This document shows, in pieces, positions 34,701-43,477 of a stretch of DNA of 64,000 nt. The notes under the pieces were generated by a model. That model ran no database searches, had not been told where the DNA came from, and saw only the letters and a program-made list of their open reading frames with translations. Source of the stretch: Prostheceraeus crozeri (lineage: Eukaryota > Platyhelminthes > Polycladida > Euryleptidae); NCBI GenBank assembly GCA_907163375.1, contig CAJQUW010009300.1, forward strand, positions 1-64,000. The letters run 5' to 3'. The number at the start of each line of letters is the position of its first letter. Within the stretch, counting starts at the first letter, position 1. A program made the position numbers and the translations under genes.

Positions 34701-34797
34701 AGGCGCAGGCTGCAAATCGTTTACTCATACTCAAACCACCTGCTTACTATACACCAGCATAGGAGCAGGAGAATTCGAGTCGTTTGTCACTATTTGA
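22424..34797 (+). CDS. F-type lectin plus PAN-domain protein gene (four exons, 5' end missing)
   Basis: Host gene assembled from exons 22424-22750, 24849-25006, 31718-31841 and 34607-34797, all with GT-AG borders. Phases chain without conflict (1-1, 1-0, 0-1, 1-stop). The product has a Thr-rich mucin-like stem, a complete F-type (fucolectin/F5-8C-like) lectin domain over exons 1-3, and a short Cys-rich PAN/apple-like C terminus. F-type lectins bind fucosylated glycans at cell surfaces or in body fluid. Signal peptide or membrane anchor must be encoded upstream and was not found. The introns are 2.1, 6.7 and 2.8 kb and are loaded with transposon relics, all outside the exons. No stop or frameshift interrupts the exons, so the gene is probably functional. 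Confidence 0.8.
23274..24453. mobile_element. Non-autonomous element with 365-bp terminal inverted repeats
   Basis: Positions 23274-23638 reappear inverted at 24089-24453 with high identity (for example GGAACAACAATCTGCAGC at the outer ends and CCTGCAGC at the inner ends). The 450-bp core carries a small tandem repeat of about 45 bp (23814-23905, around GACAGGACTCAAAG). There is no transposase. It lies in the first visible intron of the F-lectin gene. Flanks do not show a clear target duplication. Confidence 0.85.
24849..25006 (+). CDS. F-lectin gene exon: lectin middle part
   Basis: Acceptor ATTTCAG before 24849, donor GTAAGT at 25007. The 158 bases complete a split Glu codon from the previous exon (phase 1) and end in phase 0. 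They encode SRTSQISAWVGNIPF, then DLAADFKQIASIEH and ITIYPEFASSN. This corresponds to the variable loop and central strands of the F-type lectin fold. Confidence 0.75.
25220..26573 (-). mobile_element. Tc1/mariner element with internal deletion
   Basis: 1,354 bp flanked by TA on both sides (25218-25219 and 26574-26575). The terminal inverted repeats are about 32 bp (outer bases CAGTCCGTTTCATAAAAA / CAGATTGTTTCATAAAAA). The - strand transposase starts at 26070 with a paired-like helix-turn-helix region and a GRPRKTSKRRDR motif. It jumps from STIRRRLHI straight to QQGTMNFERY, so the segment with the first catalytic Asp is deleted. The second Asp (FMDDNASCHRS) and third acidic residue (SPDLNPIENVW) follow at the usual DD34E-type spacing. 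The C-terminal end (SKINDIIESMPRR) is in another frame after a shift near 25500. Inactive, lying in the 6.7-kb intron of the F-lectin gene. Confidence 0.9.
26753..27679. mobile_element. piggyBac-like MITE with CCCTCAGAGAC ends
   Basis: The left end CCCTCAGAGAC follows TTAA (26749-26752). The right end, ACCCTCAGAGACCTGAGGGT at 27661-27680, is itself palindromic and is followed by TAAA where TTAA is expected. Inside, near 26780 and 27467, lie related modules (CTGAGACCTGATGGGGTCC, then AGTGGACCACC). Termini starting CCCT and the TTAA target point to piggyBac. No transposase is present. Confidence 0.5.
27680..28800. other. Intron sequence, no gene seen
   Basis: Part of the 6.7-kb intron of the F-lectin gene. 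A frame at 28239-28505 has no recognisable domain. Nothing else is supported. Confidence 0.5.
28801..28992 (+). CDS. Possible signal-anchor exon with Ser/Thr-rich stem
   Basis: The 63-codon frame starts MYKCKESLFERRSK (basic cytoplasmic tail), continues with one strong membrane helix (IVFAILWTSVGILIVLNFI) and ends in a Ser/Thr-rich stretch (TKSTETVDSTTRNSTTP). This is the layout of a type II membrane protein start, and a similar stem opens the F-lectin exon at 22424. It could be the first exon of a related or alternative lectin transcript. The only GT near its end (before ACAATAA) is a poor donor, and its phase 0 would fit only the exon at 31718. It may equally be chance. Confidence 0.3.
   Translation: MYKCKESLFERRSKIVFAILWTSVGILIVLNFINMRCILVFPTKSTETVDSTTRNSTTPLPVQ
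28993..31717. other. Intron sequence, no gene seen
   Basis: Rest of the large F-lectin intron. Short frames at 29674-29907, 30556-30741 and 31537-31797 were examined. None has a recognisable domain, and the last is a shadow of the true exon at 31718 in another frame. Confidence 0.5.
31718..31841 (+). CDS. F-lectin gene exon: lectin C-terminal part
   Basis: Acceptor CTTCTTTTGTAG before 31718, donor GTGAGT at 31842. The 124 bases start in phase 0 and end in phase 1. They encode LYWREPVFGRYIIITRPQ, then KTMELCEVQVLG, matching the closing GRYV-x-I...LTLCEVEV signature of F-type lectins. That signature, the phase match to both neighbours and consensus splice sites together make this a firm exon. 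Confidence 0.85.
32580..33250 (-). pseudogene. pogo/Tigger-like (DDE_1) transposase relic
   Basis: Read right to left, the stretch shows the order of a DDE_1 domain: GWFGMHTFL near 33150, SAKILV then DNLGG near 33080 (the GDN motif region), HMIYFATLPPKSTPPDV near 33000 (LPPNSTHxxQPLDV in the family). It ends with LWQKVQIHYENNLKSGF, then ACGLVP, near 32840. Stops and frameshifts separate the pieces and the N-terminal DNA-binding part was not found. It lies in the last intron of the F-lectin gene, antisense to it. Confidence 0.65.
33251..34606. other. Intron sequence, no gene seen
   Basis: Remainder of the last F-lectin intron, ending in the acceptor TTTCTATTTACAG before 34607. Frames at 33740-33988 (+) and 34068-34370 (-) show no domain. 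Confidence 0.5.
34607..34797 (+). CDS. F-lectin gene terminal exon: PAN/apple-like domain
   Basis: Starts in phase 1 after a strong acceptor and ends at TGA 34795-34797. It encodes a basic linker (RRKKSPLTTSE) and then ALDCARACDLRGAGCKSF, then TCLLYTSIGAGEF. The C-x3-C...GC-x-SF...C-x-LY pattern is that of PAN/apple modules, here shorter than usual (about 45 residues, lacking the late Cys pair). PAN modules bind proteins or carbohydrates outside the cell. Confidence 0.75.
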
Positions 34798-37700
34798 AGA
34801 TGTGGTTTGAGATTCATCATTTCTGCTTGTTTTGACCGTGCAGCTTCAACCAATTTGACAGTGGACCAGAAATCAATGTAAACTATTATTTACAATGAGA
34901 GTAGGAAAGATCCAAAGATGAGAGCAATGCCATCAAGGAAGTGATCCTGTTTGTCATACAATTCCTCACATCGTCAGCATAGATATAAGTCAGCAGAGAT
35001 GCAAATGAAAAGAAGTCGACAAAACTGAGCCAACTAACAATAACGTGAAGAAATCCTCCATCACATTTGCCTCGCCGTCCTTTCAAGGACGAGGGTATGC
35101 GATGACCGTCCAGTCGAACTTCGCCACGCATTCCCTTGATCTCAAACTTGTTTGGGGGTCGGCATGAAAGTTCTCTTCCTCTGAAACTTCTTACTCCCAG
35201 CGACGCAGTCCTTCAACTTAGACAGCGGTTCGATGTAGCGGTTACATTTGCTTTTGACGAGCGTCCAAACATTTGAGTGATTCAAACTGACTCCTTTGCT
35301 GACACAGAATCGATTATATTCGTTTCGTGTCTCTAGTGAACAATAAAGCGATGCTCGTTGATTCTATTTCTTCAGTCTTTTCGACGCATTATGTAGCAAT
35401 ATATGACAGTCAAATATCTTGATTCCTGCTTTTGTGACGTTGATGCAGGAAACAGAGATAAACATTTTTTGGATGGTTGTGACAGCAAATTTCATTCGGA
35501 AAAATTTGCAACCTCTTTAGATAGATTGCGAATGAAAATCAGAGCAAAAGTGGATTGTAGGGAAAAATCCTTCGTTGGCTCATTATTGTTGGCTATTTAT
35601 ATACAAGACGCAGCGCTTGTTTCACTGGCATTGCTCTCATCACTGGATCTGAAAGGAAAATTATGTTGCATTGCATTCGGAGCGACCCCGAACATGCCCA
35701 TGTAGATGAATGCACTTCATTGATAGAGAATGTCATTTTCTTACATGCACTGCCATTCATTCACTGATTATCACATATTTACTTCATTTTAATTGGTAGG
35801 AAGAAGTAATTAATTGCAAATGGAATCTATGAACCTATCAGCCAATGAGAACGCGACATTCCCCTCACATGCAGTGTGAAGCAGTGGATAGCAATAAATA
35901 TTAGTTTGTGCTATTTGGAGGTGCATTCATCCGTCTGGTGCATGAGTTTCTCAGTTTCTTTTGCGATGTACGAGTAGACATAATCAACAAGCGCTTCAGT
36001 TGTTTACTGGCTGGAAAACAACATTTCACCGTTGGATCGCAACTAAATCGTTTCGTCGAAACGAAAGCGTGTTCATGTCGTAACAGCCGAAACAGTCAAA
36101 TGATCATTCTTTTTCCTCTAACTTGCTTTTGAGTTCACAATTTCTGTAACAAATGGAATTCTGAAACTAAGACTGCAACTAAAAATGAGCCATTATTGCT
36201 GTTTATTTCGTAATGAGTGACAGCTACATCCGACAGCATTCAGTGTGTGTTAAATACAAATTGTTCTGCACCAATATATCAACACTGTTTTCTATTTTAT
36301 GCTTAGATTTTCGCCTTTGTGTGTAAATCAATACTTAGGCCTAAATAACGTACTGAGACAACTGCATAATGAGACGGAAGGTTTCCGAAACCGAAAGGCC
36401 GTCCGTGAAGCTTTTTTTAGCTGCTGAAGACTGCTAGCTGAAAGCCGTGCACTTCGAAAACAAGTGAGTCTGAGATTGAAACCAGGAATCAAATGTGCAC
36501 GTGTCCATTTTGATCTGCAAAGAAACCATCATTGCGCTTGATAGCGATTCACTAACCAGTGGAAATATCTCATTTCTAAGTTAAATGCTTCTCACTGGTC
36601 TTTATTCAACGCGAGGCCGCTATTTCAACAATTTTGATCATTTTGTTCATTTAAGTCAGATTTTCTGATGAAATGAAATTCTAAATCAAATGTGCAAATT
36701 CAATGTTCCTGATCTTCCTGATCCTTCTAACTTCAAATTTGGAATCCTCTGTTTTGCACAGGCTGTAGTGGACCACATGCAGAAAGTTGATAAGGAATGT
36801 GCACCACATGCGCGAGTGCATTACTCAAAGAAGCGATAATCAATCAAACATAATAAAAGCTGCATTCATATAGTATGGTGCGTATTCAAGGAGTCGGAGC
36901 CTAATTTTAGGAGCAGGCCTTCTAACGTATAAAAATAAGTTGTGCTGCAATTATAAAAGTTATTCCACAATTGAAAAAATTTTGCACTAAAATGGAGTTT
37001 GGTCGACACATTCTATTTATGCATTCCACTTTTGCGCTAGACGTCCTGATAAATGGAATGGATGGTTATTTTCAACATTTAGACAACCAATATTCCTATT
37101 TATGAATTTCACTTAATGACGACAAAATATATTATCATTGATACTAATTGCTTGTGTATGAAAGTAATACAACGGTGCTAATATTCCGTGATTTTCATAG
37201 TTTTCAAATTTACTGAATCGTGGGTTTGCTATTTTAGAATTTCAAGCGCAATACCCATACAAACGCATTTCAAACTGCTTGACTTATAAGCGTTTATGAG
37301 TTTGTATGATAATGCTTAAGACAGCTAAATAGTCGAATTGTAATTCTTTTATTTCAGTAGCCTGATAAGAATAAAAATGTATTGACGATAAATTGACAAA
37401 CATTTTTCTCTCTAGAAAGCTTTGGAAAGTAATTCAGAAATAATTCATAGCAATAGAAATAATTCAGAAAGTAGGAAAAAACTCCCAATCAATACATCTG
37501 ACACTGCCAATGATTCAATCAAAAACGTTCAAGAAAGGAATTACATTAATAAAAATAATAATGAAATTAATACGACGTCTCACACAAAGTTTAAATGAGT
37601 TGTTTAGCGGTTGTCCTACTTTACGGGTACACAGCACCCGACGCCATATTCAACGCAAGATATTTTCGCTTGTGATTCTATTAGTCAAATTTCCTTTCGT

Positions 37701-37812
37701 TACTTTTAATGAATATATCACCTCACTAGACCATGAGAGTCTTGAGTTACAACTAGACATGTAACTAGGCACAGGTCGTCAGCTAACTGCTGATGATTGG
37801 CATACTTCCATG
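34798..37812. other. Intergenic, no gene seen
   Basis: 3' flank of the F-lectin gene. Frames at 34886-35131 (-), 35403-35705 (+), 35908-36132 (+) and 37510-37764 (+) have no recognisable domain, no flanking splice signals I trust and no strong codon bias. Confidence 0.5.
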
Positions 37813-38305
37813 CACACCCGTCGGCTGGGGCGATCAAGCGGTCAAAAATGCGAGCCCTTAGCGACCACTATTTTGACATCTACTATCATATCTAAGAACT
37901 ACTACATAGGTCTCTCAAATCATCTATTGGCTATTCGCCTGCAGGACCAATTTTTTAAAAATTCAAATTTCAAATATTAAATTCCATTATACAATTTTTT
38001 GATTTCTCTGTATCTGGTTGCAAATGATTTGTACTGTCATATTTTGATAGTCTTATCTAGAAATACCCAAAGATTATGCAGAAACACATTCTAACAAATT
38101 TAGACCTACTTAGCCGTAAAAATTCAAATATTTTTGAAAAAAATTCAAATTTTAAATTTGAATTTCATGATATATTTTTTTTCATCTCTAACTGCATAGA
38201 TACGATTTCTATTGCCATTATTTGATAATTATGTATTCATAATTGTTTCAGATTATTCAGAAGCACATTTAAATGTACTAATAAAGAGAAATTTAACGAT
38301 CAAAA
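37813..38305. repeat. Left terminal inverted repeat of the RAG1-like element
   Basis: 493 bp, inverted copy of 41361-41857. It contains AT-rich palindromic parts (AATTCAAATTTTAAATTTGA, near 38140) and a GC-rich tip. It lies downstream of the transposase stop codon. Confidence 0.95.
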
Positions 38306-38505
38306 TACTTTTTAATATTAGTAAAAATAGGTTTTATTTACGAACCCCGATATCCCTGACGAGCCCTCATTCGCAGTACCAAAAAATATATGCATTTCAA
38401 TTTTGAGTCACTTATATTAACTAATACATTGACATCAACTTATAAAATGTCATTAGCAATATCGCAAATGAAACAGTCATGAATATAAAGTTTGAAGTCA
38501 TCCAT

Positions 38506-40545
38506 TTACAAGTGGCGTCCATTATAGCGCACAACACATTCCAAAAGACTTGCCGTATTTTGGATTTGATTCTTGCTGCTACTGCAATACATTGCCGAGA
38601 AGTCCGAATGAACGGACTCAGGGGCCTGCTCACTATATGGTCCAAGAGCTGAATGTTTTAGTTTGCAGAACTGTATGAGATGCTTCGTTACAATGTGGAC
38701 GCTGGTAGTGACACTAATGGGCAATTCGCTGTAACTTTTTTCAAATGCTTTGATAGAACAATTGAAGTTTGGGTCCAATTCTTGTCCGAAACAAGTGATA
38801 CGAACACGATTGAACTCTTGAAGTAATTGCTTGCAGGGAACAAGTTCCAGACAACCATTTGACTCGCATATTGCTTGGAGCATATCAGTTTTCATCAGCA
38901 ACAAGCGGCACATGTTGCCTGTAAATTCGCCGGAATGCATTTTTGGGCGAGTTATTCCTACGCGACAAACCCACTGCCGACAAACTTCAGCAGAACGTGG
39001 GGATAATGACTCCATTTGGCGAAAAACTTTGTTGAATACACGCAACATTAAGTGTAATTCCGGAGGTGCGAGAAGGCTAATTATCATTTCATGATCTTCT
39101 CCATTGATTAATGGGGGATTCGTTGTGCTCTGGCATGATCTTGCAATTCCAGTATCACGATACCTATTTGCCTCGGTTTTAACTGATCCTATTGTGCGAA
39201 GAGGACAGCTTCCTGAAGAAGGAGTCCCAAATTTTATTTTCGGACAACTGCAGAAAGCACATGGGTATGAACTTTCGTGTGCTTGTATCCCAGCAACAAT
39301 ATTAGCCAATTTAAGATCAACTGCGTAGGTGTATTTGAAATCCAGATTAGCTACTTTGAGTAAGTCCAATAATAACCGTACATTTGTGTAACTTTCTTTT
39401 ACATCAGGAACAATTGCCAGTATTATAATTCGTTTGACACTCGAATCCAAAAATCCTGTCGCAGAAGACGATGAAACATTGTCAATTGAGGTACGTATGG
39501 ACATACAAATCTTGAAATAACCTCCACCACCGTCGAGTCCTAATTTCAATTGAAGGTTAGTGTGGCTGCTGTCAATCTGTCGATCATTGCAGATGTGCTG
39601 GATTAATTGGACTAAGTCATTACAAAACACAACAGGCTTAGATATCTCATCAAATACTTGGAATTCTAAAGAGAACAAGTCACTGAGAGCATTATCTCGA
39701 CTTCGAAAATAATCATCACTGTTTGACTCAATAACACTTTTACCAAGAGTACTTCACAGGAACGGCATAACCTTGTGAATCATGGCGGAGTTCGAAGCTC
39801 CCAGGGACAATTGTAAATTGCTCAGATTTTTCGCAGCAATGCTTCTTGGTGATTGATCATTTATAGCAAGGTTGATTCGGTTTGGCCCTCTTGTTTCGAG
39901 ATCTAAATGCTGATGAAGATTTGGTTCATGATGTCGCTCAGAAGAAGATGATTCTCTCCTTCTATGTGAAATCATACTGCTGGCTACAACATCCTGCGTA
40001 CGTTTATCAGAATCTTTGCACATATCTATTATATTTTGTCGAAGAGTGCTGACTGTACATTTATGAGTGATACCACGGCCAACCGGAGATTTGCATTGAA
40101 CGCATATAACTTGCACACTATTTCTTGTATCATGAGACATCATTGAATCAGGGGACTTGATAGTAGGACGACCTTTTTTACGTTTTGGTATACACGTTCC
40201 TTTTTTTCTTGCAATTTGACATATCAAGCATTCACAAAATGTATAGCCAACTGATCGCGTGTTTATTTCAAAAGCTGGTTTCACAAGGCTAAAATCATAA
40301 ACTTCCGGCAAGATACCCCGTTCCTTCACACCACTTTCAATTTTGAGAAGATTTGAGCGAAAATTCGAGCAAATGGTAGCAGGTAGGCAGTCATCGTATG
40401 TTGTATAGTTTTCTATAAAGAAAGCTCGGATTCTTCGTAAAGCGGCATCCGTGATTGGACAGTCTCCTTTTTCCATACATATAAGGCATACTCTATATCT
40501 GTTTTCTTCATGACTTTTAGCTTTGTTTGTATGTGCATGTGCCAT
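38506..40545 (-). CDS. RAG1-like transposase, interrupted by one in-frame TGA
   Basis: From the ATG at 40545 (chosen over an upstream GTG) to the stop at 38506-38508 one frame of about 680 codons is open except for a TGA at 39754-39756. The N-terminal part has Cys pairs C20-x2-C23, D52-C-LPATIC59, then C104-E-C-x2-C109 with the basic tail QIARKKG...KRKKGRP, and C148-x2-C151-x9-H-x-C163. This spacing resembles the RAG1 N-terminal region (CDICNTARRGLKRK). The C-terminal part (after TGA) has LKLGLDGGGGYFKICMS, a PCAFC Cys pair, PPELHLMLRVFNKVF, MHSGEFTGNMCRLLL and LGPYSEQAPESVHSDF. These parallel, in order, the D-containing strand, zinc element, NGNFARKLM and SEGNESGNK segments of the RAG1 core. 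The match is by memory and partial. Kolobok-, hAT- or Transib-type relatives are alternatives. Confidence 0.6.
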
Positions 40546-41360
40546 CACAAAAGATAACACGCGATAAGAATCAAGTCGTAATGTCGTATCGTTAGAATAT
40601 TGGCACTGTTAATTGTGATCAAGCTCACCAGTTGCTGCTGATAAACAGTTTGGAAGCTCGCGCATTAAAATCAATTATGTTGACACGGCGTTCATGAATA
40701 GAATTCATCCTGTTTTATACCATTATCAGACAGACAGATATTCTTGACAGAGCAGATACTGTAGTGCATAGAGGTCGGATTATTAGATATCTATGTTAGG
40801 AGAGGACAATAGCATGGACATCTGAACTCTATGCTGCAGCGCGAGTGAATAGTGATCAAATCAATGAATTACTGCGGTGTCAGTGAGAAGGAGAGACAAG
40901 AATTTCAGGCGTTCGGTTTTCATTGTCGCTGAACACTCAGCGGCAATGACAATCTACACAGTTTGTCAAACAACAACAAGATCTTTAATGTTATATCCGA
41001 AGCATCTTTTCGTATATGAGTTCCCATGAAGGAAATGGATATTGTGATAATCACGGTACAAGAAAAATACGTCTGCAGTGCATAAAGTCATGTAGATAAC
41101 AAATTTATATATAATGTCATAAAATTCGCATAGGTTTGTTAACCAGAATATCATTATATCGGTAACTTATGAACCGCCACGTTGCATATGGCTAACAATA
41201 TCATCATATGATTGTTTGATATATTGTCGTTGCTATCAATGTAGTACATTAATGTACATAACAGATGTGATATAAGCCTACGCCTCAATATTGCACTCAC
41301 AAAAACAGAGATAATGGGGAAAATATTTTGGAATTCATTTTTCTAATTAGAAATTTCGAA

Positions 41361-41857
41361 TTTTGATCGTTAAATTTCTCTTTATTAGTACATTTAAATG
41401 TGCTTCTGAATAATCTGAAACAATTATGAATACATAATTATCAAATAATGGCAATAGAAATCGTATCTATGCAGTTATAGAGATGAAAAAAAAATATATC
41501 ATGAAATTCAAATTTAAAATTTGAATTTTTTTCAAAAATATTTGAATTTTGACGGCTAAGTAGGTCTAAATTTGTTAGAATGTGTTTCTGCATAATCTTT
41601 GGGTATTTCTAGATAAGACTATCAAAATATGACAGTACAAATCATTTGCAACCAGATACAGAGAAATCAAAAAATTGTATAATGGAATTTAATATTTGAA
41701 ATTTGAATTTTTAAAAAATTGGTCCTGCAGGCGAATAGCCAATAGATGATTTGAGAGACCTATGTAGTAGTTCTTAGATATGATAGTAGATGTCAAAAAA
41801 AGTGGTCGCTAAGGGCTCGCATTTTTGACCGCTTGATCGCCCCAGCCGACGGGTGTG
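41361..41857. repeat. Right terminal inverted repeat of the RAG1-like element
   Basis: 497 bp, inverted copy of 37813-38305. It lies upstream of the transposase gene; the 800 bp between it and the ATG (40546-41360) presumably hold the promoter and leader, and no other frame there is convincing. Confidence 0.95.
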
Positions 41858-42929
41858 TAAGGTATGAAATTCATCTATGTCTATGATATTTACGAATATA
41901 TTAATTTATATATTATATTAAAGACCATTAAAGATTGATAGACTACTTACTTTTCAATGACGTTTTGAGTCATGGGACAGGAGAAGAAACGCTTTCTCGT
42001 CTTTTTGGATGCCCTCCGGAAGACTTTTCTCCTCTCCATCTTTCAAATAAGTTCATCCACGAAAAGTTGTAAGTCGTAGAATTTGCAGAAATTGTCGCTT
42101 ACCGCACAGTAAAATCGGTATGTTTGAGAACATTTTTTTGGCATATCAGAAGATACAAATTGATGACCTTATATAATCTATGTGAGTAGTCATATTCAAA
42201 AATTTCAAGCGGGCATTGATTACCTTGCTTCGTAGTTCGGGTGATGCTTTTTGACATCAGGTAAAATAGAACGAATCAGACACTGATGGTGCGAAATCTA
42301 TTTATCTGCTCAATGATGGGCACTACAACATGATGATTTATGTCAGTGATTATTAATGTAGGTCTATACATATGTATATGCACTTGTATCATAGGCTAGT
42401 GGGTATTAATGTAGGCCTACACATAGACAACGTAAATTTCCACAACACACCAAAAAAAATTACAGACTTACATATCTAGTTGACTTCATCATACTTTAAT
42501 GTACTATATCGATCGTCAAGTTAATCGTCCACCTATCATAGCGAATCTAACATCTACTTGTAATGACGTTGTTCGCTATTGCTTGTTATTTTATTTTTTT
42601 ATCTAAGCTTAATAATCAACTTATTATCAATTTAGAAAAGGTCATCCTTCAACCAAAAAATATACTGTATGGACTGCAAGTTTACAAAATAACCACCATA
42701 CATCTTATTTTGTGTACAGTATACATTCATAGAATAAAGCATGCGTGTGTGCTAGGATGAAACAAAGATCTCTCATAAAGCAGAAAAATAGCAAGTGAAA
42801 AATATGAAGCCTTAAAATACTATTTTAAATTCTTCATTATAAGTGCCTACAAATCATCAAAATGTAAAGTTGACTCACTAATCTAAATGGATCGTTTCCT
42901 ACAATCTGATGCAATACATAAGTTTCTTT
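41858..42929. other. No gene seen
   Basis: AT-rich sequence with a short direct repeat around TTAATGTAGG (near 42350 and 42410). No coding signal. Confidence 0.5.
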
Positions 42930-43477
42930 GGTACTTATGGGTTATCTCTCCCAAATTCATCTAGAATCTGCAAGAATCGTCACCAAACTTCGAATACACG
43001 TACTTAAGCATATTTTCTACCTACATGCAAAATTCTATGCAGATCGGCAAGTACTTCTTGCATTAGAGACGATAACGTAAAGTGTATCGATGTAAACAGC
43101 TTGATCTAACTTCGTCTGTTCGACGCATCATTGCTACTCGTGTATGCATTGTTCTCTCTATTTCTTCGTCTCATTCACTGCCATTTGAGGGATGTGGCGC
43201 GGTCATCATCGCTTCACGAGTTGTAGAGAAATGACTTGGTTGACCTCAAGAGCCTTCTGCTCGGACGTTGAGGTCACTGACAACTCAGATGAAGCTGCCG
43301 GCATCGCTGCACTTCAAGTCATCGCTTCTAATTCAAAAAGAACATATCCTATTTACCAAAATTTGGTATGTGGCTAGAGATATTCTCACCTACGTGTGTT
43401 TAAAGTTTTGTGACGATTGATTCATTTCTACGGCTTTTGGACAAATTTGAAAACGTTGGGGATAACCCATAAGTACC
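42930..43477. mobile_element. MITE, 548 bp, 17-bp perfect inverted ends
   Basis: GGTACTTATGGGTTATC at 42930-42946 is exactly inverted at 43461-43477. No transposase is encoded; a 61-codon frame inside (43192-43377) is not convincing. The flanking bases are T-rich on both sides, so a target duplication cannot be read with confidence. Confidence 0.75.

Larger units (their letters stand above)
37813..41857 (-). mobile_element. RAG1-like (N-RAG-TP-like) DNA transposon with about 495-bp inverted termini
   Basis: A 4,045-bp unit bounded by inverted repeats at 37813-38305 and 41361-41857, which are about 97% identical by eye and start CACACCCGTCGGCTGGGG. A single transposase-like gene is encoded on the - strand. 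No clear target duplication was seen next to the termini; the nearest is TGCA left against TGTA right. The near-identity of the two arms argues for recent activity. Superfamily: inferred to be in the RAG1/Transib/N-RAG-TP neighbourhood from the protein, see the CDS entry. Confidence 0.85.

Noticed and set aside
35403-35705. 100-codon + strand frame sharing an ALLSSLDL peptide with a - strand frame at 34886-35131
   Set aside because: The shared stretch is short and the surrounding sequences do not align, so it is probably chance.
43192-43377. 61-codon frame
   Set aside because: Lies inside the MITE and has no domain.
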